A DNA stretch of 11,637 nt from Clostridia bacterium. GTDB taxonomy: Bacteria; Bacillota; Clostridia; Oscillospirales; Acutalibacteraceae. The stretch lies in NCBI GenBank assembly GCA_017534365.1, contig JAFWCS010000191.1:1-11637 (forward strand), in the 5' to 3' direction. Under the pieces are notes generated by a model. That model worked only from the letters and a program-made list of their open reading frames with translations. It made no database searches and was not told the DNA's origin. This document shows, piece by piece, positions 7,115 to 11,637 of the stretch (its first letter is position 1; the number at the start of each line of letters is the position of its first letter). The position numbers and the translations under genes were made by a program.

Positions 7115-7711
7115 TCACTTGTCAAACGCCGGGTTGCAGGCGTAGAAGTTTTTCTCATTCATGCGGTCCGTCGCCAGCCGCAAAGCCTCGCCGAAGCGCT
7201 GGAAGTGGACGATTTCGCGCTCGCGCAGGAACTTGATCGCGTCGCGCACGTCGGGGTCATCCACCAGCCGCAGGATATTGTCATAGGTCGTGCGGGCCTT
7301 CTGCTCCGCAGTCATATCCTCCATCAGATCGGTGATCACGTCGCCCTTGCTCTGCGTGTAAGCGGCGGTGAAGGGCACGCCGGCCGCCGAAGCGGCATAG
7401 ACGCCGGCGGTGTGATCGACGAAATACGCCTCGAAGCCGCCGGCGCGGATCTGCTCCTCGCTCAGATTGCGCGTGAGCTGGTGAACGATCGTGCCCACCA
7501 TTTCCAGATGCCCCAGCTCCTCCGTGCCGATATCCGTCAGAATGGCCTTGAGCTCGTTCCACGGCATGGCGAAGCGCTGGCTCAGATAGCGCAGCGACGC
7601 GCCAAGTTCGCCGTCCGGACCGCCATACTGACTTAAAATGATCTGGGCGTATTTCGGATTGGTGCTGCGGATCTTCACGGGATACTGCAGCTTTTTTTCA
7701 TAGATAAACAT
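7115..7711 (-). CDS. cotJC: Spore coat protein CotJC, manganese-catalase family
   Basis: A 198-residue ferritin-like four-helix protein, close to the ~190 residues usual for CotJC. Candidate di-manganese ligands are all present: E35; E65 and H68 in EELGH; a helix-3 glutamate, probably E136 in AEQKAR; and E166 and H169 in EIVH. This is the ligand pattern of manganese catalases (the first glutamate is also residue 35 in the Lactobacillus enzyme). It opens with the family's conserved FIYEKKLQYPV. CotJC proteins are inner-coat components of Bacillus and clostridial spores, and some clostridial versions show catalase activity. Third gene of cotJABC: its ATG overlaps the cotJB stop by one base (TGATG), with AGGAG at 7723-7727 inside cotJB, so translation is coupled. 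Confidence 0.96.
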   Translation of the reverse strand: MFIYEKKLQYPVKIRSTNPKYAQIILSQYGGPDGELGASLRYLSQRFAMPWNELKAILTDIGTEELGHLEMVGTIVHQLTRNLSEEQIRAGGFEAYFVDHTAGVYAASAAGVPFTAAYTQSKGDVITDLMEDMTAEQKARTTYDNILRLVDDPDVRDAIKFLREREIVHFQRFGEALRLATDRMNEKNFYACNPAFDK

Positions 7712-7962
7712 CAGCGGTCACACTCCTGCGCGTCCCACGGCCATGGGGTTTTGATCCATTCGCTTGCGCTGCATGCGGTGGCGGTGAGGGGCGCGAAATG
7801 GTCCTCGAATTCCGCGCGCAGCCGACGCGCACGCTGGGTTGCCTGACGAAAGGCCTCTGCGGTCTGCGTATCCCACGGATGGGTGTCCAGATACAGGTGC
7901 AGATCCCAGGCGGCAAATTGCGCGGCGCTCAGACGGCGCAGCGCGGTTTCGCGTTTGTTCAT
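7711..7962 (-). CDS. cotJB: Spore coat protein CotJB
   Basis: An 83-residue protein matching CotJB: a helical N-terminus, the family motif FAAWDLHLYLDTHPWD at about residues 15-30, and a C-terminal WPWD. It is needed with CotJA to assemble the CotJ sublayer in Bacillus subtilis. The start at 7962 (MNKRE) is preferred over the in-frame GTG at 7971. GGGGAAG lies 8 bases before the ATG but directly abuts the GTG, and the ATG overlaps the cotJA stop as ATGA. Confidence 0.92.
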   Translation of the reverse strand: MNKRETALRRLSAAQFAAWDLHLYLDTHPWDTQTAEAFRQATQRARRLRAEFEDHFAPLTATACSASEWIKTPWPWDAQECDR

Positions 7963-8174
7963 TTGCAGCACTTCCCCGTGAACGGCTTGTGGAGCGAGGG
8001 GAACACCGTGCCGGCCTCAAGCGCCTTGGCGTCTTCATAGAGCGTGCTGTCCGTCTGCATCGGCACATACGCCATGGCTGCCGTGAAATTCGCAGGCAGC
8101 GGCGTGAGCGCGCCGGGCAGCGGCTCGCTGCGCGGCAGGGTCTGCCGGCGGCGACTGGTCTGATATTCATTCAT
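7959..8174 (-). CDS. cotJA: Spore coat associated protein CotJA
   Basis: A 71-residue small coat protein. The conserved core is AMAYVPMQ (33-40), and the end FPSLHKPFTGKCCK has the typical FPxLxKPF element and a basic, cysteine-containing tail. It is the first gene of cotJABC. The start at 8174 is supported by AAAGGATG (8183-8190 on the minus strand). The stop overlaps the cotJB start by four bases. Presence of all three cotJ genes implies a spore-forming host. Confidence 0.92.
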   Translation of the reverse strand: MNEYQTSRRRQTLPRSEPLPGALTPLPANFTAAMAYVPMQTDSTLYEDAKALEAGTVFPSLHKPFTGKCCK

Positions 8175-8202
8175 ACCGTTTCATCCTTTCCGGGTTGCAT
8201 CT

Positions 8203-8236
8203 CGAAGCGCTGCTCCGGCTGTGAGCAACCGCTTCG
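8203..8236 (-). promoter_or_regulatory. Hairpin in the cotJ leader
   Basis: In the untranslated leader between the candidate promoter and the cotJA ribosome-binding site, CGAAGCG/CGCTTCG (7 bp, 8203-8209 with 8230-8236) and an inner GCTC/GAGC (4 bp) form an imperfect hairpin with a 7-base loop. A competing 6-bp pairing, GGTTGC/GCAACC (8225-8230 with 8193-8198), cannot coexist with it and ends next to the ribosome-binding site. Any regulatory role is inference. Confidence 0.45.
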
Positions 8237-8242
8237 TCGTTA

Positions 8243-8271
8243 TCATTCTATGCAGTGCGGGACAAAACGGT
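8243..8271 (-). promoter_or_regulatory. Candidate mother-cell (SigE/SigK-like) promoter of cotJABC
   Basis: On the minus strand, CATAGAATGA (8243-8252) resembles the -10 of SigE (CATACAAT, 7 of 8) and SigK (CATAnnnTA, one mismatch). An AC dinucleotide lies exactly 17 bp upstream (8270-8271), as in SigK promoters. No convincing SigE -35 and no sigma-A promoter is seen. Bacillus cotJABC is SigE-dependent. Confidence 0.42.
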
Positions 8272-8314
8272 TTTCCGCAGTTTTGTAATGTTGCACAATT
8301 TTCCCGGCACATTT

Positions 8315-8343
8315 TTGACTTGCCAAGCGCGTGGAAGTATGAT
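8315..8343 (+). promoter_or_regulatory. Sigma-A promoter of the gtrA-like gene
   Basis: TTGACT (8315-8320), a 17-bp spacer and TATGAT (8338-8343): ten of twelve consensus bases. It lies 37 bases before the ATG, with AAAAGGGG just before the start. It is divergent from the cotJ promoter. Confidence 0.8.
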
Positions 8344-8380
8344 AAAATTATAAAGATAAAAATGAAAAGGGGTTTGTGAA

Positions 8381-8917
8381 ATGGGAAAACTGAATCAAAT
8401 CGATAAAGCGGCCGACAGCAAAGGCTCTGTTGTTACAACGATCTGGCAGTTTGTGAAATTCATCTTTGTCAGTCTGCTGGCGATGATTGTGCAGTTCGCG
8501 CTGCTGAATCTCCTGCCGCTCATTCCCGCGATCAAAGCGCAGTACACGACGGAATTCCACTGGTGGGTGTTTACCTCCACGGTCGCTGCCGGCGGCCTCG
8601 GCTATTTTATCGTCAACAACACCGCGAACATTATTGCGCAGATTGTTGCGTTTTTTGTCAACAGAGAAAAGACCTTCAATTCCGGCGCGAACATTGCAGT
8701 GACGCTGCCGATCTATATCGTCTTTACGATCGCGCTGATTTGCTTCTCCGCCTGGCTGAATCCGACGCTGAAGGATCTGTTTGTTTCCAAGGGGTGGATG
8801 GAAGACGCGGCAGCGTCCAATGTGGCGACGATGATCTGCTCCGCCGTGCAGTTCTTCCTTTATTTCCCGGTCGACAAGATTCTCTTCCACAAGAGAAAGG
8901 AAGAAGCGCAGGCATAA
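8381..8917 (+). CDS. GtrA-like (PF04138) four-helix membrane protein
   Basis: A 178-residue protein with four hydrophobic segments at about 21-46, 62-94, 105-127 and 145-167, and a basic C-terminus (HKRKEEAQA). The family-defining stretch is AQIVAFFVNREKTF (86-99), matching the helix-end N-R-x-x-T-F motif of GtrA proteins. GtrA proteins help move or hold polyprenyl-linked sugars for glycosylation of cell-surface polymers. No glycosyltransferase is encoded next to it, so its partner is unknown. The helix 1-2 region is longer than in minimal ~130-residue GtrA proteins. The start is supported by AAAAGGGG and by the promoter at 8315. It has its own terminator and appears to be monocistronic. Confidence 0.8.
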   Translation: MGKLNQIDKAADSKGSVVTTIWQFVKFIFVSLLAMIVQFALLNLLPLIPAIKAQYTTEFHWWVFTSTVAAGGLGYFIVNNTANIIAQIVAFFVNREKTFNSGANIAVTLPIYIVFTIALICFSAWLNPTLKDLFVSKGWMEDAAASNVATMICSAVQFFLYFPVDKILFHKRKEEAQA

Positions 8918-8948
8918 TCGCATTTCAGATTCCGTAAACTGATGAAAA

Positions 8949-8976
8949 GAGCCGTCCGGACCGGGCGGCTCCTTTT
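8949..8976 (+). terminator. Terminator of the gtrA-like gene
   Basis: A 9-bp stem with one G-T wobble (GAGCCGTCC with GGGCGGCTC), a 5-base loop and then CTTTT. It is preceded by AAAAG. It leaves only about 40 bases before the next start codon, so the following gene has little room for its own promoter. Confidence 0.72.
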
Positions 8977-9018
8977 GCGGATTTCCCCGGGCAAATCGAG
9001 TAGAAAGGATGGAACGGC

Positions 9019-9936
9019 ATGAAACGTGTGTGCGTACTGGCGCTCTGCGTCCTGCTGCTTCTGATGGCGGTCGCCGGCGGGCGGGAGCCGGATCCACAGC
9101 CGCAGACGACATCGGCCGTGACGAGTGCACGGGCGGCGCGAAAGATGCATCCTTTGCAGCGCTCGACCGAGGAGCCTGCGCCCACGACCGCCGCGCCGAA
9201 GGCGAGCGGGGCGCCGTCCGCCGCAGAAACGACCACCGGGGCGCCGCGCACGGCCTATGCATCCGCCGCCGCGACCTCTGCCGCCGAGACGACGGGCGGG
9301 CGGCAGCATTCGCCCCTGTATCTGCCCGGCTATACGGTGGACGACGTTATTCGCTGGTTCGATGAGGTCGCGCTCAGCTCCGAGTATTCGACGGGGGAGG
9401 ATACCCAAAGCCTGCTCCGCTGGGAAAGCGAGATCCGTTACTGCCTGCATGGCTCCTACACGCAGGAGGATGCCGACTGGCTGGCCGGTATTTTCAAACA
9501 GCTGAATGCTGTCGAGGGCTTTCCCGGCGCACGGCGCGTGCAGGACGAAGACAGCGCGAATATGAATCTCTATTTCTGCGACCGCGATGAATTCCACGAC
9601 CGGATGTATGATTCCGTGCCCGACGACAACGCGGACGGCGCGACGACTTATTATTACAACGGCGCAAATCATATCACCTCCGCCACGATCTGCTACTGGG
9701 AGGATATGAGCGCCTCTGTGCGCAGATCCGTGATGACGGAGGAGATCATCAACTCCGTCGGCTTTTCCAACGACACCACAGAGCGGGAAAACAGCGTCGT
9801 TTATCAGTACGGCTCCTGGACGGAGGAGCCGGACAAGGTGGACTGGCTGCTGCTGCGGCTGATCTACGCCCCCGAAATGCGCGCGGGCATGCGCCGCGCC
9901 GAGGCGGAAAAGGTGATCCGCAAACTATACTATTAA
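9019..9936 (+). CDS. Exported protein with C-terminal DUF2927-like domain
   Basis: A 305-residue protein of unknown function. Residues 1-19 form a Sec signal (KR, then a Leu-rich core) ending in AVA, a signal peptidase I site. The context LMAVAGG looks like a lipobox, but no cysteine follows (Gly20, Gly21), so lipid attachment is not expected. Residues 24-98 are a Thr/Ala/Pro-rich disordered linker, typical of wall-spanning tethers. From about 105 the protein resembles DUF2927: SVMTEEIINSVGFSND (238-251), then a Ser-containing turn (NSVVY) and DWLLLRLIYAPEMRAGM (275-291). The EEIxxSxG segment sits where zincin-like relatives have HExxH, and no metal-binding pair is visible, so a protease role is doubtful. 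Start: AAAGGA about 10 bases before ATG 9019. No promoter is obvious, so read-through from the gtrA-like gene is possible. Confidence 0.75.
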   Translation: MKRVCVLALCVLLLLMAVAGGREPDPQPQTTSAVTSARAARKMHPLQRSTEEPAPTTAAPKASGAPSAAETTTGAPRTAYASAAATSAAETTGGRQHSPLYLPGYTVDDVIRWFDEVALSSEYSTGEDTQSLLRWESEIRYCLHGSYTQEDADWLAGIFKQLNAVEGFPGARRVQDEDSANMNLYFCDRDEFHDRMYDSVPDDNADGATTYYYNGANHITSATICYWEDMSASVRRSVMTEEIINSVGFSNDTTERENSVVYQYGSWTEEPDKVDWLLLRLIYAPEMRAGMRRAEAEKVIRKLYY

Positions 9937-9991
9937 TTATATACTGTCAGCGACAGGAAAAAAGAGACAAAGGGGATCTGAGGTAGCTATC

Positions 9992-10684
9992 ATGGAATTT
10001 CACGGGTTTCAAAAATTGACGCTGCTCGACTTTCCGGGCAAAACCGCGTGCACGCTCTTCACCGGCGGCTGCGATCTGCGCTGTCCGTTTTGTCACAACG
10101 CCGAGCTGGTGCTGCATCCCGAAGCGGCGCCGACGGTGGGAGAGGCGGAGATCCTCGCCTATCTGGAGCGGCGGCGCGGCATTCTTGACGGCGTGGCGAT
10201 CACGGGCGGCGAGCCGCTGATGCATCCGGAGCTGGCCGGCTTCCTGCGGCAGGTGCGCGCCCTGGGCTTCGCCGTGAAGCTCGACACCAACGGTACCTAC
10301 CCGCTGCGCCTGCGCACGCTGGTCGAGGAGGGGCTGCTGGATTACGTGGCCATGGATGTGAAAGCGTCGCCGGCGGGCTATCCCGCCGTGGTCGGCATTC
10401 CGCAGTTCCGGACCGACCGGATCGCCGAGAGCATCCGCTTCCTGCTGACGGAGCCGGTCGACTATGAATTCCGCACCACGGTCGTGCGCGAATTCCACGA
10501 TCTGGCCGGGATCGACGCGCTCGGGCGGTGGATCCGCGGGGCGAAGCGGCATTATCTGCAGGCCTTCAAGGATTCCGTCGCGCTGATCGGCGCGGGGATG
10601 ACCCCGGTGCCGAAAGCCGAAATGCTGCAAATGCGCGACGTAATGCTGCAATACGTTTCCGCCTGCGAGGTGCGCGGGGTCTGA
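9992..10684 (+). CDS. nrdG: Anaerobic ribonucleotide reductase activating protein (radical SAM, NrdG2 type)
   Basis: A 230-residue radical-SAM activase that uses a 4Fe-4S cluster and S-adenosylmethionine to create the glycyl radical of NrdD. The cluster cysteines are C27, C31 and C34 in CDLRCPFC, followed by H35-N36 as usual. The SAM motif TGGEP is at 71-75, and later barrel strands include VKLDTNG (95-101) and YVAMDVKA (118-125). The length and the opening GFQKLTLLDFPGKTACTLF match the TIGR02495 branch (about 190-230 residues). Start: GAGGT (9980-9984) 7 bases before the ATG. It lies just upstream of nrdD, the reverse of the common nrdD-nrdG order, and a hairpin plus a separate promoter intervene, so the two genes can be expressed independently. 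Confidence 0.94.
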   Translation: MEFHGFQKLTLLDFPGKTACTLFTGGCDLRCPFCHNAELVLHPEAAPTVGEAEILAYLERRRGILDGVAITGGEPLMHPELAGFLRQVRALGFAVKLDTNGTYPLRLRTLVEEGLLDYVAMDVKASPAGYPAVVGIPQFRTDRIAESIRFLLTEPVDYEFRTTVVREFHDLAGIDALGRWIRGAKRHYLQAFKDSVALIGAGMTPVPKAEMLQMRDVMLQYVSACEVRGV

Positions 10685-10689
10685 AGGCC

Positions 10690-10715
10690 CCGCCCGCAGC
10701 GGCTTTTGCGGGCGG
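10690..10715 (+). terminator. Hairpin after nrdG, possible terminator
   Basis: A perfect 9-bp stem CCGCCCGCA/TGCGGGCGG with an 8-base loop starts 5 bases after the nrdG stop. Only a poor T tract follows (AATGATTTCT), so it may attenuate rather than stop transcription into nrdD. Confidence 0.55.
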
Positions 10716-10751
10716 AATGATTTCTGTCTGCAGAGAAAAATAAAAAAATAA

Positions 10752-10767
10752 ACACAATATCTAGTAA
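10752..10767 (+). promoter_or_regulatory. NrdR box 1 upstream of nrdD
   Basis: ACACAATATCTAGT with its two following bases matches 13 of 16 positions of the NrdR-box consensus acaCwAtATaTwGtgt, including 9 of 10 core positions. NrdR is the ATP-cone repressor of ribonucleotide reductase genes. The box lies just upstream of the -35 element. Confidence 0.75.
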
Positions 10768-10774
10768 AACCCTA

Positions 10775-10803
10775 TTGACAGAACCACAATAATTTGATAT
10801 GAT
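10775..10803 (+). promoter_or_regulatory. Strong sigma-A promoter of nrdD
   Basis: A perfect TTGACA (10775-10780), a 17-bp spacer and TATGAT (10798-10803, one mismatch to TATAAT). It lies 51 bases before the nrdD ATG. The expected transcription start is near 10809-10811, inside the spacer between the two palindromes described next. Confidence 0.88.
10784..10799 (+). promoter_or_regulatory. NrdR box 2, weaker, inside the promoter spacer
   Basis: CCACAATAATTTGA plus two bases matches the NrdR consensus at 10 of 16 positions. Its start is 32 bp after box 1, the three-turn phasing that NrdR pairs require; the spacing is what makes the weak match credible. Confidence 0.58.
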
Positions 10804-10828
10804 ATCAATCGTTGCGATATCATATCAA
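10794..10828 (+). repeat. Tandem palindromes over the nrdD -10 and start site
   Basis: TTGATATGATATC (10794-10806) and GATATCATATCAA (10816-10828) form a perfect 13-bp inverted repeat around 9 bases; outward extension reaches 16 bp with one mismatch. Each arm also contains its own palindrome, GATAT-G-ATATC (10796-10806) and GATAT-C-ATATC (10816-10826), whose centres are 20 bp apart, two helical turns. This looks like two operator half-systems for a dimeric repressor. A run of seven T follows, but the left arm lies upstream of the predicted start of transcription, so an RNA terminator for the nrdD transcript is unlikely. Confidence 0.7.
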
Positions 10829-10854
10829 TTTTTTTATAAGGCAGGAGAAAAACT

Positions 10855-11637
10855 ATGTATCAGGTCGTCAAACGCGACGGCAAGGTCGCGGAATTCAACA
10901 TCCAGAAGATCGGGGACGCCATCCGCAAGGCGTTCGATTCCCAGGAGAAGCAGTATCATCCTTCCACCATTGATTTCCTCGCGCTGAAGGTGACGGCGGA
11001 TTTCGAGCCGAAGGTCGAAAATGAACTGATCGCCGTCGAGGATATTCAGGACAGCGTGGAGCACGTGCTCATTCAGGCGGGCTATGCGGACGTGGCGAAG
11101 GCTTACATCCTCTATCGTCGCCAGCGCGAGAAGCTGCGCAATCTCAAATCCACCATCCTTGACTATAAAGAGCTGGTCAACAGCTACGTCAACGTCACCG
11201 ACTGGCGCGTGAAGGAGAATTCCACGGTCACCTATTCCGTCGGCGGCCTGATCCTCAGCAACTCCGGCGCGATCACCGCGAATTACTGGCTGAGCGAGAT
11301 CTATGACGATGAGATCGCGAATGCGCACCGCAACGCGGATCTCCATCTGCATGATCTCTCCATGCTCACCGGCTACTGCGCGGGCTGGTCGCTGCGTCAG
11401 CTGATCCAGGAGGGTCTCGGCGGCGTGCCCGGCAAGATCACCTCCGCCCCGGCGAGCCACCTGGCCACCCTCTGCAATCAGATGGTCAACTTCCTGGGCA
11501 TCATGCAGAATGAATGGGCCGGCGCGCAGGCGTTCTCCTCCTTCGACACCTACCTTGCGCCCTTCGTCAAGGCGGATGATCTGAGCTACGATCAGGTCAA
11601 GAAGGCGATCGAATCCTTCATCTTCGGCGTCAACACG
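10855..11637 (+). CDS. nrdD: Anaerobic ribonucleoside-triphosphate reductase, N-terminal 261 residues (3' end outside window)
   Basis: Class III ribonucleotide reductase, which makes deoxyribonucleotides without oxygen through a glycyl radical installed by NrdG. The visible part contains an ATP-cone allosteric domain at about 3-93 (VVKRDGKVAEFNIQKI, then AYILYRRQRE) and the start of the catalytic barrel. Catalytic-domain motifs are TYSVGGL (126-132), HLHDLSMLTGYCAGWSL (164-180) and QMVNFLGIMQNEWAGAQAFSSFDTYLAP (209-236). The YCAGW cysteine (C175) is conserved in the family. The glycyl-radical loop and zinc site lie beyond the window. The ATG at 10855 has AGGAG (10843-10847) 7 bases upstream. 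The control region is unusually rich, with two NrdR boxes and two palindromes. Confidence 0.96.
   Translation, partial: MYQVVKRDGKVAEFNIQKIGDAIRKAFDSQEKQYHPSTIDFLALKVTADFEPKVENELIAVEDIQDSVEHVLIQAGYADVAKAYILYRRQREKLRNLKSTILDYKELVNSYVNVTDWRVKENSTVTYSVGGLILSNSGAITANYWLSEIYDDEIANAHRNADLHLHDLSMLTGYCAGWSLRQLIQEGLGGVPGKITSAPASHLATLCNQMVNFLGIMQNEWAGAQAFSSFDTYLAPFVKADDLSYDQVKKAIESFIFGVNT

Noticed and set aside
8283..8298. TTGTAATGTTGCACAA as a Rex-like or NrdR-like operator near the gtrA-like promoter
   Set aside because: Only the outer four bases of each half are symmetric and the centre does not match either consensus.
9009..9365. Open frame starting at ATG 9009, overlapping the exported protein start
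   Set aside because: It is Arg/Gly-rich without a signal or domain, while the overlapping frame from 9019 has a signal peptide and a DUF2927-like end.
9944..9956. CTGTC-AGC-GACAG hairpin between the DUF2927-like gene and nrdG
   Set aside because: The stem is only five base pairs with no T run on the coding strand; not convincing as a terminator.
10794..10835. Inverted repeat plus T run before nrdD read as a rho-independent terminator
   Set aside because: The left arm overlaps the -10 element, upstream of the predicted start of transcription, so the nrdD transcript cannot form the hairpin, and the stem is A+T-rich. It could act only on read-through from nrdG.
1..11637. tRNA, rRNA, CRISPR array, riboswitch, transposon or phage genes
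   Set aside because: No cloverleaf, spaced direct repeats, terminal inverted repeats or recombinase/transposase motifs were seen by eye on either strand.

Overview
The window is about 60% G+C and looks like chromosome from a strictly anaerobic, spore-forming Firmicute of the Clostridia (Oscillospirales/Christensenellales-like). The reasons are a pyruvate:ferredoxin oxidoreductase, an oxygen-sensitive class III ribonucleotide reductase with its radical-SAM activase, a cotJABC spore-coat operon, NrdR-type boxes, and sigma-A-like promoters with 17-bp spacers. Placement below class is inference. I see no tRNA, rRNA, CRISPR array, insertion sequence or prophage gene. No gene-free stretch exceeds about 210 bases.

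Layout. (1) 1-2052: the 3' part of nifJ (PFOR), cut by the window edge and closed by a strong terminator. (2) 2139-4731: a two-gene operon with its own promoter, encoding a PHP-domain metallohydrolase with an N-terminal beta-rich domain and a short relative of the TIGR00300/ArgZ-AgrE ornithine cyclodeaminase family. It ends at a 16-bp hairpin shared with the next, convergent gene. (3) 4752-6139: a polytopic membrane protein of unknown function on the minus strand, divergent from (4) 6140-7012, a serine alpha/beta hydrolase of the monoacylglycerol-lipase type. (5) 7115-8271: cotJA-cotJB-cotJC on the minus strand, translationally coupled, with a candidate mother-cell sigma promoter and a structured leader. 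(6) 8315-8976: a GtrA-like four-helix membrane protein with a clear promoter and terminator. (7) 9019-9936: an exported DUF2927-like protein. (8) 9992-11637: nrdG, then nrdD, which runs off the window. nrdD has its own elaborate promoter.

How the parts work together. nifJ supplies acetyl-CoA and reduced ferredoxin. NrdG uses a reduced 4Fe-4S cluster and SAM to put the glycyl radical on NrdD, which makes deoxynucleotides without oxygen. nrdD appears to be controlled separately from nrdG: two NrdR-like boxes 32 bp apart bracket the -35 element, and a second pair of palindromes covers the -10 and start region. CotJ proteins build the inner spore coat; CotJC is a manganese-catalase-like protein.

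Most of the window is ordinary housekeeping. The two places most worth a second look are the nrdD control region (10752-10828), where NrdR boxes are combined with an unassigned tandem palindrome, and the PHP/ornithine-cyclodeaminase-like gene pair (2202-4676), which may be an undescribed small catabolic pathway.
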